Source: Tetrapyrgos nigripes (Eukaryota > Basidiomycota > Agaricomycetes > Agaricales > Campanellaceae). From it: 64,000 bases of DNA. A program made the position numbers and the translations under genes. The notes under the pieces were generated by a model. The model was given only the letters and a program-made list of their open reading frames with translations. It searched no databases and had not been told where the DNA came from. Below are positions 22,411 to 32,439 of this stretch, piece by piece (within the stretch, counting starts at the first letter, position 1; every line of letters begins with the position of its first letter). The stretch spans positions 186,001 to 250,000 of the forward strand of contig JAACJM010000027.1 of the NCBI GenBank assembly GCA_013368315.1, read 5' to 3'.

Positions 22411-24689
22411 TCATATCATCCACTGCCCAAACACCACCACCCCAGTTACCCATCCCACCAACGGTAACCCCAACCCCACCCTCACACTATACCTCCCCAT
22501 CGCCCCCGACATAAACTGACTCGTCGCCAACCTCTCCCCACCCCTCCCAATAGCACTCATTGCGAAAAACTCATAGCTCCCATACGGCGTCTGCACGCTC
22601 CTCGATATACTCATCGCCGTTTCAAACCCCGTCTTTGTTTTATTATTCAAAGAAACAGGATCTGACCCATCGGAAGACGTAGATCCTAAAAGTTCCCAAT
22701 GGGAGATTTCGGTAGCACCGTTCCAGGAGGCGTAGATGCTGAGGAGTTGGCTGCCGGTGGATTGTTGGGTTGAGGAGACGAGATTGATGGAAGGTTTTGT
22801 AGAGGGGATTCCGGTCCAGTTGAAGCGGAGGGCACGGTCTGTAATGTGAGGGTTGGTTAACGGATACGAAGATAGGTGGAGGAAAGGAACGAAGGGACGT
22901 ACATGATTCTACATCCCCCACTCCAAATTGGACGGACCAAAGCAAGTCACCAGTAGGCGTGTACTCTGAGAGCCAGGGCATAAATCCCCATCTATGAATG
23001 CATTGAGTACAGACGATCAAATATCTCTCAGACCTAACTGATAACTCACCCAACCAAAAAGTTCCCATTCGGCTGCAACTGTACACTTCCCTGACTCACC
23101 GATATCGATTTATTAAATGGAATAAAATCCTGCAAGAGATCCACCTCCATCTTTTCAAAATCCAACTCTAAAAGCAACCCCCTCGCACTGGCTTCGTCTT
23201 GTTGACCTTCTATACCGCCATTGGCATTATCGAAGAGACTGTCATATAAATATCAGTATTCCATCCAAACGAGTCGCGTTAAAAGTAGGCAAGGACACTA
23301 CTGCTCACGTCATAACCCCCCTCGTCTCATTCTTCTCCATCCACCTCGCATGATGCTGCCAACTAAATTGGGTCCCATTACCCATCTCAAAAGACGAGTT
23401 TCTCCCTCCCATACGCCATAATATGTCGCCATTCGTTCCATTTAGGTAAAACACCGTAGAACAGTGTCGAGAGGAAATGAGGTAGTTACCAGAAGGATCT
23501 TTGTCGACGGAGTTTATGTGCTGGATTATCGAAATCATCGGTAAAAAGATACCGGAAAGTGATTAGTAAGAAATCAAGACGACTAGTGAGAGACGCACGA
23601 AATAGTCCCAAGGGCTATCTTCCTTCGTCCCCGTATCCTGAACCGCAGTGAAACAGTCTGCTGGGTCGACGTGATCCAACGATTTCCAGGTGAAGAGTGC
23701 CCGGCCTGAAAGAGTAACCGACTCGTCAATATAAGTCGTATGGAGGGAGATCCACTCATAGACACACCAGTCGTAACATTCAACTCCTGCATCACACCAT
23801 TATAAACCCATCCATTCCCCGGTCCTTGGTAAGGCGTCAGGTCCATATTCTTCGGCTGATAGGCAGTTATGAGTGCTGTATTATCTGCGGTGATATTTCC
23901 CTGCGCAATAAATGTCATTAGAATCCCTCCCTCCTTTCTCGACATGACTTAACCACTGACATCATGAAAATCCAACCCGGTCCCATCCCCCAAATCAGCC
24001 GTAAAATTCCCAACGATATCATAACTCGCATTCAACAAACTAATCCACCCATTCCCAATTCCCGCCTCTACTATCCATTCCCCACCCCATACAAGAATAT
24101 GCGGTTCGCCTAGGTAAGAAACTATTTGGAAAGACATAGTTTCACCAAATGGGTATTGAGAGGTAGAGGAGGCGTCCCAGATGAGAGAACCGTCTTGGGC
24201 GAAGATGCGGGCGCCGGGGATGTTGGTGTTGGAGCCTGTGGGTGGGTAGGTGGACAATGGGGAGGAAGGGGGGTGAGTAGGGGTAAGGGAGGCGAAGCAG
24301 GTCAGTAACGTGTTTAATAGCATTTAGAGGATGAAGGAAAGGAGGGAGAATATGGCGCAGTGGGTGAGGATGGAATAAAGACGCATACGGACCTCTAGGG
24401 GCCATGAAGATGTATCCTGACGACAACGACTCGCTAACAGTACGGTTTACCGGTGCAGCAAAGTTCCATAAGGCTCTGCGCATCAATAACCAAAGGAGAG
24501 ACGTGTTAGTAACGCTCAGCACGTCTAACAGACGACGTACGGAGTGAAGTCCTCCGAGAAAAATGTTTGAAACGGCCCGCTCCCTAACGCTCCCAAAGAA
24601 TACTCGTTACTCTCCACCAGAAACTCGGCATTGACGAAGACTGACGTAGTGAAAAGGATTGGGGGAATGATGCTCTTTGGGAAGAGCAT
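22411..24689 (-). CDS. Secreted arylsulfotransferase (ASST)-like protein
   Basis: Nine exons (24541-24689, 24393-24475, 23961-24235, 23768-23900, 23599-23705, 23309-23520, 23050-23238, 22903-22991, 22411-22838) give 554 residues with phase closing at all eight introns. The protein starts with a signal peptide (MLFPKSIIPPILFTTSVFVNA). Family landmarks are GYIFMAPRG, GSNTNIPGARIF, WKSLDHVDPADCF, HINSVDKDPSGNYLISSRH, DILWRMGGR, FSWQHHARW and LFDNANGG. The family forms a beta-propeller; bacterial relatives move sulfate between phenols, but the fungal members are mostly uncharacterised. There are many N-x-S/T sites. The C-terminal stretch (GLGLPLVGWVTGVVVFG) is hydrophobic and may be a membrane or GPI anchor. 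I chose the ATG at 24689 over an upstream one at 24773 because it opens directly on the signal peptide. Confidence 0.9.
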
Positions 24690-25442
24690 AATAATAATTC
24701 GGACGACCGAGAATTGAAGAGTGAGAGGGTCGTTTATGTAGCGATGATGTGTATCATCCTTCACCGACCACATGGAAGTTATTTATGGAGTGGGTACATC
24801 ATTGTAGGCTGCTCTTGATAGCTGATAGGATTGCGATGAGAAAGGTGTATATTTTCTGAACTGGTTCATGTACGCAACTTGGCTCCCTGTCCTCGAATCG
24901 CAGCGACTGGCAACCTAAGCAACGTAGAGTCTTGTGTCTCTACGAGTGAAAATAGCTGCTTCTTCTTGATCCGTTTGTCCATCGGAAGGTTTGTAACAGC
25001 TAACTCCTTATTTGTAGAGCTACACGGGAGCGCTATAGGGAAAGATAAACCAAAAGCGCATATCTGTGAACAAAAGGAGACGCCACAGACAGATCTTGAC
25101 ACGTTTTTAGCAACTACGTAGCCCAAAATAACGATAGCTAAAGCTAGGTATCAAAGTTCGCAGCAGCCAAGAATAAAGACCTACCGCGATAGACGGAGTC
25201 AGTGCTGCGGTCGGAGAAACTTTGAAGCGGTCCACACGTGACGTCATTTTTGTTACTTACCCCCCTCCGAGTCCCTGTAGTCGTCGGTGCAACTTGAACT
25301 AGAGCTGGTGGAAATCGGGTCAAAAGGAAGAATGGGCATTTGGTAGCGTGGTACGTCTCACCTCATCTGTAGTGTACTGTCTTGTTATACTCGATGACGA
25401 TTGCCTTTGAAGCTTATTTCCCCAAAAATGTTCTGAACTCCA
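24690..25442. other. No recognisable gene
   Basis: Opposed frames of 80-86 codons at 24866-25126 show no family motif. The part from about 25350 to 25440 is paralogous to 32353-32440, where the downstream flank of the second F-box copy begins. Confidence 0.4.
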
Positions 25443-26568
25443 TCAGGAAAAGGGTGTGTGAACTTTCGGGTTTTTGATGGTTGTCACGCTTGCGAGCCAA
25501 TTTCTCCAGATTTCCTTGATTCCTCGGGCTTGCCCAACTTCCTCCACACTTCCTATTAGTGTCTCAAAAACCTTACATGGCTCAGAATGAAAGACTGATG
25601 AGCAATGGGAACGAAGCCAGTAACTTGAAAAGGGAGAATAATTAGCCGGAAGATTGAGGTTACGGCCACCTTGTACACTGGTGAACTTTCGGGGTTATTT
25701 TGGTTGTACAGGCATCTTGGAGTCGTTGATACAGTGTATCGTATTTGATCATTTGTTTCATCCCACACTCAGATTGGCACAAATCAAGTAGCTAGGCATC
25801 TAGGTAGACATCTTTTTAGTAGTTCTAGGTACTTTAATGGATTAATTGACATGATTAAGTGCACAATCTCGAAGATTTTCGAGGAAAGGTCAGATTTTGT
25901 GAAATTGTATTGCTTGATACACTGTGACAAACCTCGGTCACACGCGTCAAACGACTTCCCCGCTTCACACGTCATCCTCGAAACCCTCTCCGTTTGCACC
26001 ATTTCCCCCGCCGTTTGCCTCGCCATCCGTGTCTTCCGCTGTAGGACCCAGATTTCGGTCGCCCGACCATAATGGGAAAGTTTGAATGGAAAGAAGCGCA
26101 ATAGAAAACGAGGTGATGCTGAGAAGAAACTCTGGAAGACGCGCGTCTGTCACGCTCTGACACGCGATTTGTGTTAATGTCGCAATGCTTGCGCTGCAGT
26201 TCTATTGTACCAAAAAGTGGTCCAGACTTTACATATGACCTAAATCTCTAAAGTATACCCCAAATTAGTACGAGATTAGGCTCAAAACTGGTAGTTTCGG
26301 ACATTTATAATGTTTCCGCGTCACCAAAACGCGTCTTTTTAGTAGTAATTCGCACCTAACTTTTTCGGCTCATGGTAGTTTTCTCTCAATTCTCAAAACA
26401 AGACAAGTCCAATGGTAGTGTACGATATGAGATACTTTGAGATATGAGAAACAAGAATATTTATTGAAATAAAGTCAAATGTATCAACGACTCCATGTGT
26501 ATCATGGACTCCAAGATACCTGTACAACCAATCAAAACCACCCGAAAGTTCCGGACGCGATTTCCTGA
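25443..26568. mobile_element. 1.1-kb TIR insertion absent from the paralogous segment
   Basis: Copy B of the duplication reads GTTCTGAACTC directly into AGTACTAGTCA (about 32434). In copy A these words are separated by 1.1 kb that begins TCAGGAAA and ends TTTCCTGA. Behind that, GAACTTTCGGG and a GGTTGT block at the left (25461) are inverted at the right (26523-26552). A further copy of GAACTTTCGGGG...GGTTGTACAGGCATCTTGGAG sits internally at 25682. No transposase is seen. It is either a non-autonomous TIR element or a deletion derivative. Confidence 0.65.
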
Positions 26569-28795
26569 GCGTACTAGTCATCCATACTGACAATTTTGAT
26601 ATCTAATCCTCCTTTTGAGGAGGAATTACTGCCTTCTCAAAGCTTCTCTGTATGGTGGCGACGAGACGCATATAAGGTTGATAAATGGAAAGAAGGCCAT
26701 GTGAAACGAAAAGCAAACAATGCAAGGGAGAAGGAGAGGTTGGTGGTAAACGGTTTGAAAGCCCAGAGGCGTTGATAGGAGAATCTATCAGCCCGACTTG
26801 CCAGTGAGCGTGTGGATATGAAGAAATCAAAATAATGACGGTCCTTACCTAATGAACTATTCTGATTAGGAGTCAGACACAGATATACTCCCATGCCACG
26901 AGAGATCCAGCTCGATATTGAGATGATGCTGAGCGCAGAAGGAAACCAAGGAACTTTTGAACGTCTCAAACTTCATGGTTCTTATTGCAACGTCCTTGTC
27001 CGAGCCCTTGAAGTATTCAAGATCGATTCGCACCTTCTGGAGACGTCTGATGTGGCTGGAGGTTTGCCCATCGGTGAAGATACCGCGCCTTGACTCTATC
27101 ACATCGGTCATCAAGGCGAGATTCAGAGGGAGGAAATCGCCCAGCCACTCGAGTTCCAGAGTTGTCAAATGTGGTACTAAAACCGATGACGAATTGCGGG
27201 AGTAATAGACTAGACTCTGGAGGAAATCATCTGTTATACAGGTGATTGAATGAAGGTGGAGTTCCAAAAGGGAAGGGATGTGTCGTAGGACATCGGAAAA
27301 TCCACGGTCAATGGAAAATCCATTGTTCACGAAGCTGATGGTAAGTTGCTGAAGAGGAGGGACAGAGCGTCGAAGGAATGAAGTGAAGGAGGAGTAATCT
27401 GGAAACAGATGCTCCATGTCTACCATGTTAAGCGTCCGCATGCTCGGTGTATTGCGCAATCCAAACAAACGAGCGGCGTCACCAGGCTCCAAAAACTGCA
27501 ATGTCAGCGTTTGAACATGAGGCCATACAATCAATGCTGTTTCCCCATCTTCTTCCTCCTCCTCTTCAGCCATCATATACAGGTTGACTTCAACTGCTTG
27601 AGTAAGCTGTCGTAGAATCGCAAATGTGTTCCGCCATGACGGTATCCTCTCGAGATAAAGTCTGTCAAGCTGTGACCACCGAATCCCAAGGATGTGTGGA
27701 TTCGCCATTGCAGATAATTTAACCTGCCTCAATGCAGGGGCGGATGAAAAAAAGGCCTTTGACATCCACGGGAATGGCAGAAGGTTCAAAAGACTCGTCG
27801 CCGGAGATGTTAAGAAACTGGAGGGAGCGGAAAGGCATTGGTGTAAGGCTGAGCATCATGAGTGTGTCGAGAGCTTCAGTGCAAAATGTGAGACGTCTCC
27901 ATCGTGGCGCATATACAAGAAGGATGGCCAATATAGGGTTCAAGTCTTCAAGTTCATCCGCCGGCCGCCGCACCTGTTCGAGAATAATGTCTAGAGAGAC
28001 GTCTCTCGATCTCTCGAGCTGAAGGAGGAGACGTGGCACCACCGTTCTGGACCAACAATCCCAGAGATTGAAATAAATATGGCTCCACAAGAGAGGTAAG
28101 GACAGACTGAGAGACCTCCAACGGACACATACATGACTCAAGGTCCAGGGAGTCTGCTGGACGTTTGCAATGTCTTCGAAAGGATGCATGTAGGTCGCCT
28201 CCCAAAGCCAGGACTCGTATCGGTCTTCATACTCGACTCGTTTGACGACAGAGAAAATCTCTGCCAAAACGTCATTCGGTACCCGCCTCATTGGAGCCAG
28301 AATAAGCTTGTACTGAGCGATCATGCCCTTAAGGTCCGGGCGCTCTCGCCCCGAGTTAGCAAGCCTAGACAAAGCAGCTCTAAGCTGAGCTACCAAAAAG
28401 GCAACCTCGGAGTCCAAGGGCCGCTCGTTGGACTTCAGAAGCTCTTCAAAACGGCTAGGAGCGATGGCAGAGTCCAGAACGGTATCCATTTTCAGGGTTT
28501 GCGCTGCAAGTGGGCTAACGAATCTTTTAGAGCTAGATAGGACATTAAGAACTGAGACTGATTACCTCTATTGCTGCAAGATTGTCGAGAGAGGAAGAGT
28601 CAGATGGGATGATAATGGTGCGAAGTGAAATCTTCAACGAACACATGACCGACTTCAACACCCATATGACGTGTACCTTCCTCGGAGCCAATGCCCGTTG
28701 CCCAACCTCCCAGCCTCCTTGAAGGGCCTCTTCTCCTTCAGGTGTCTCCATTGATTGCTTATACTCGCCTCTGCGTTCTCGACATCAGGGTATAC
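26569..28795. repeat. Segmental duplication, copy A (F-box gene and flanks)
   Basis: This 2.2-kb block is paralogous, in the same orientation, to about 32440-34637. Similarity covers the whole F-box gene, roughly 150 bp downstream and roughly 300 bp upstream (shared words include GCAAGTGGGCTAACGAATC, TCAACGAACACATGACCGAC and GACATCAGGGTATACT). Copies are about 5.9 kb apart. Confidence 0.85.
26866..28489 (-). pseudogene. F-box-like protein, copy A, frameshifted
   Basis: Same organisation as copy B. An N-terminal helix (MDTVLDSAIAPSRFEELLKS) is followed by an F-box-like segment (MRRVPNDVLAEIF ... WTLSHVCVRWRSLSLSLPLLW, about residues 70-150) and then leucine-rich repeats. F-box proteins recruit substrates to SCF ubiquitin ligases, and this agaricomycete type is highly expanded. 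The frame breaks at 27747-27753, where copy A has seven A (T on the coding strand) and one base more than copy B. Downstream, the shifted frame continues in full homology (ALRQVKLSAMANPHILGI) to 26866. Apart from this slip the gene is complete, about 540 residues. It is a recent pseudogene or a homopolymer error. Confidence 0.82.
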
Positions 28796-29469
28796 TTTCT
28801 TCCTCTTGCTCCTGTTCTCTTTCTCTACCATAACAGGCTCTTTTGCTCCGAGTCCTACCCTACGCACCCTTGATATGTAGACCGAGATACCGGTTGTCTT
28901 GCCCCTGTCGTCATTTACAAGTTGTAATGTCTCGTCTTAGGTCAAGTTTTTCCTCCCAATGAACTCGACACGGCTTTTACGTCCAAGTGAAAAACTGTTT
29001 GATCAAGATGAGAAGGGATGAATTGCAGACTTCTGTTCGAGTGTCTGCAGAGATCAAAACTTATATGGTTGATACTCTAGTTTGAACTTTGATATCCAGT
29101 TAGAGATCATAACTGTCTATTGGTCCATGGTCAACAGCCACAGGTAGACCCTCGTGTCTCCACCATAAAGATCTAAGTAGCCAACTTGAAGTACTATCCA
29201 ATCCACTTCACAAAAGCACGATTAATATACAACAGGACGCGCGTTGCTTCTTGAGAGATAACTACTGCCACCGAGAGTATTTGGCCACCCCCATCATGAT
29301 GCTGATATCTTGTTGGCTCGGGTACATTTTCACTGTCCTGTGATGATCATCATTGGAGTGGAAGAAACATCAACTCTGAGTCAACGAAATGACTCCGAAA
29401 GCGAGGAAGGGATTTAGTACTGGAGACGAGAGACCATGGAAGTCGCGAGCATACATGATGTAGACAAAG
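28796..29469. other. No recognisable gene
   Basis: Between the duplicated F-box block and the coiled-coil relic. Only short frames without family features. Confidence 0.4.
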
Positions 29470-30836
29470 ATGAGAAATATCCCTGAAGACTATGAATATA
29501 GACAAAGCCCCTGCCGTCCGGGAACTTGCACCTTGCTGACGAAGTGGAAAACTATGGAATGTCCCAGAAGAAGACCGAATGGTAACAGCGGCGTCGTGGA
29601 CAACGTTGACACTAATGCGAACGCTTCGAAAGACGACTCCACTCCGACCAAACACTAATGTCTCCGTTCTCTTCCTGGACCATGCCAGTCACAGACACCT
29701 CGCCTGCTCAAAGACTTCCACCCAGCAACTGGCCCCTTCTCCCACCAACACCGCGTATCTCCGACCTCCACGACTTATCCATCTCAAGACTCAGACGTGG
29801 TATGACCTCAAGAGTCAACACCGACCCCTAGTTTCACCGACTCGGATTCGTCTCGTTGCACCCGAGCTGTAGCTCTGACCATCCCGCACCCACACCCACA
29901 ACCATGTCCATAACCGCCGTCGTAGTCGTACCACCAATAATACCACTAGCACCAGCACCAGCACCGGCACCAGCATTAGTACCGGCCTGCCATCGCCTCC
30001 CGCAACGCGTCCCCCTCTACCTCTACTGGCATCCAATCCTGAAAGTCAGACTCGAGCTCATGCCACTTAGGTCCAAACCCATCCTTCAGACAGTGGTATC
30101 TGACCACATTGACGAGGAAGATGCTCTACTTGTCCCAGTTACGCTGGTAGCGAACACTGGTTCCACTTCCTCCGCCTCACCTTCATCTCCAGCAGTTCTT
30201 GCTACGTGAGCCAACGTCGACGTCTCGAACCCAGTCGTCAGGTTCGTCTTCAGGTTCGTCTTCAGTCGGAAACGTGAGCGTAATCGTTGAGGAAGACTCC
30301 TCGTCGCGCTGCTCGAATCCAACGACGGGCACCATGATGAATCAGGATGTACCGAGAACTCGAAACAGGACTAGAGCAGTAATGGCTGAGACTACATGGA
30401 GCAAGCCAGCCAAAGCCGTCCTAAAGCCGTGCTCGACTTCAACTGCCAGAACCACCTTCCCGACTCTCCTTAACCACCCATGCCCAGACAGGCACACAGA
30501 CACTCTTCAACCAACTCTGTAGACGCAGAGTGCAAACACGTCGAGGGACAAACGTGGATAGGTTGAGGACAGAGAGTAGACGGTTTGAGGGCAAGTTGAG
30601 AGAGTTGATGAAGGTTGCAACGAGAAACGGCAGAGGAGTTGGCTGCGACGAAGGAACATCAGAAAGAGGCCAAGATGGTGAAAGAGGAGTAGTGTAGGTT
30701 GGCGGAGGGAAAGCGGGGAATGGAGGATTTGATGAAGGGTATGGTAAAGGTGAAAAGACTGGAGATGATGGAGACGGTGAACGCGGTGGGGATGGTGGAG
30801 GAGTTTTGGAAGGAAGTAGAACCCATCTGCTAAGTA
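29470..30836 (+). pseudogene. Ser/Pro-rich protein with coiled-coil tail, relic or unresolved gene
   Basis: Not recognised. From about 30520 a plus-strand frame gives a charged helical stretch, RRRVQTRRGTNVDRLRTE then FEGKLRELMK. A neighbouring frame continues it as LQRETAEELAATKEHQKEAK, and after TAG near 30681 the same frame resumes as RLAEGKRGMEDLMKGMVK and ends at TAA (about 30834). This heptad-rich, Lys/Glu-rich C terminus looks like real former coding sequence with a frameshift near 30617 and a stop near 30681. Upstream (29470-30500) the translations are Ser/Thr/Pro-rich with runs such as SSGSSSGSSS. Introns may explain some breaks. Confidence 0.4.
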
Positions 30837-30846
30837 CACCGTGTCG

Positions 30847-31722
30847 TTAGCAAAACCAACTGCATCGGGACTGGAGGAAAAAGACACGCCTTGTTTTTGC
30901 TATGAGAATCCCATTGCAGCTTGGAGTCTTCCCGTCACTTCCCATTCCCTTCTTCCTTTTTATCTCCATCTCCATCTCCAGTACCGGTTTCCCTCCCTGG
31001 GCCAACTCATACTCTCCTTCACTCCCCACTGACCGCATCCAGACCATAATGTAGACAGGGCCTGCAATCTGCGGAGCTGGGAGAGAAGGAGCTGACCCTG
31101 GTATAGCCGACATAGCACTCGAGGTCGTCATTGGGGTCGTGGTGAGTGTCACTTGCCGCTGAATACACCGTAACTCGTCGCGTCCAGGCACTTGTCCATA
31201 GCAAGGAGTCCTCATGACGACAAAAAAATGCTGGTGTGTTGGAACTTGAGGGGATGAGATTGAAATGGAGATGGAGAGCTGGCCAGGACTCAGATTTGTA
31301 GAAGCCTGAGCCTGAGACACGGCGTCTAGAGGACGCTGGACGTTGATGAGCACGCTAGGGAAAATGTCAGAAAGACTCTTCGAGAAGAAACGAGACTGAG
31401 TAACACACCTTCTGAACCTCAACGCTCTACCTGGAGCTCATAGTAGCAGTCCCGTCCAGATTTTGGTCTTGTCGTCTAAAGGACCTGCGGTGGAATCCCG
31501 TCCTTTATGACCCTGCAGTAGTGGGCCGTGGTGGTGATAGTGGTAGTGGTGATGGTGGTGAGCTGGAAGATATGATAATGATGGTCGACCCGGTATGGAG
31601 GTATGCGGACGATTTGCACAGTATCGAGAATAGACGAAATGGCGACTCTTGACGATGGTTGTTATGTGGTATCCGACTGCTGTAGACAAGCCGGAGAAGT
31701 CTTCTTCCTCCTCGAGGATCAA
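30847..31722 (-). CDS. Hypothetical protein, doubtful
   Basis: Two minus-strand frames, 31722-31438 (His-rich run HHHHHYHYHHH near its middle) and 31422-30847 (191 codons), follow each other with a stop and frame change at about 31430. No domain is recognised and no clear intron joins them. They may be chance frames in low-complexity DNA (the plus strand here has repeated GGTGGTGATGGTGG). Confidence 0.2.
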
Positions 31723-32028
31723 CTTGGATGGAAGGTGAAAGGGGATGCGAAGAAATGTGGGCGTTGGGGAGGCTGGCGATGAAGGAGAAGTAAGGAAGTC
31801 AAGACGAGGCTGACAGCTGGACGTAGTGAGGAACGCACAGGCAGTAACTAGGTCCAGTTTTGTGGGACTACGACGGACAGGTCATCTGCTAGTGGTACAA
31901 CGAGGGATAGAAGCAAATCCCATTGAAGCTCTTGCTTGTCGAGGTTCTGGAGATAGCCACGTGACATCACAGTTACGAGCCAGAAGCCTTAGGGCCGGTT
32001 CTCAATGACGAAGAGTGATGCAGTGAAA

Positions 32029-32302
32029 GTTGTATCTGAATGCATGGCGAGTATGATTTCAGACACTGACAAAAGCGCAGACTTTCTACGATAGTTGATA
32101 CTCTGCTAGTCCTGACGCTTGTCCTTTCTACGCATCGTCTCTTTCAGAAATTGTAACAGCTCGGCGCAATTTACGACACCGTACGTTCAGCATCTTCGGG
32201 GGATACCTTTGACATCCCCACGTATGATCGTCTGAAAGATGCTGTTTAGCAGCTCTCGAAAATCCTCCGCTCTTTTCTATATTGGCTCAAAGATTGGCGG
32301 AA
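32029..32302 (+). pseudogene. TAP hydrolase relic (exon 8 region)
   Basis: The nucleotide sequence parallels exon 8 of the gene at 16864: GTATCTGAAT (from the end of intron 7), then ACACTGACAA, GACTTTCTACGATAGTTG, CCTGACGCTTGTCC, GGGGATACCTTTG, TATGATCGTCTGA and GATTGGCGGAAC. Frames are broken by several stops. Because intron sequence is retained, this is a DNA-level duplicate, not a retrocopy. It sits about 0.4 kb from F-box copy B, as the intact TAP gene sits 1.2 kb from the F-box fragment at 15538. Confidence 0.75.
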
Positions 32303-32439
32303 CCAAAAACCTTAACTGTACTTATCGTTATCTGCCCTCCGAATTCTTATGTATCATCTCATTTGTAGTGTACTGTCTTGCTATATTCGATGACGATTGC
32401 TTTTGAAGCTTATTTTCCCAAAAAATGTTCTGAACTCAG

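Noticed and set aside
24866..25126. Small protein of 80-86 residues on either strand
   Set aside because: Opposed overlapping frames of similar length with no domain, signal peptide or intron support.
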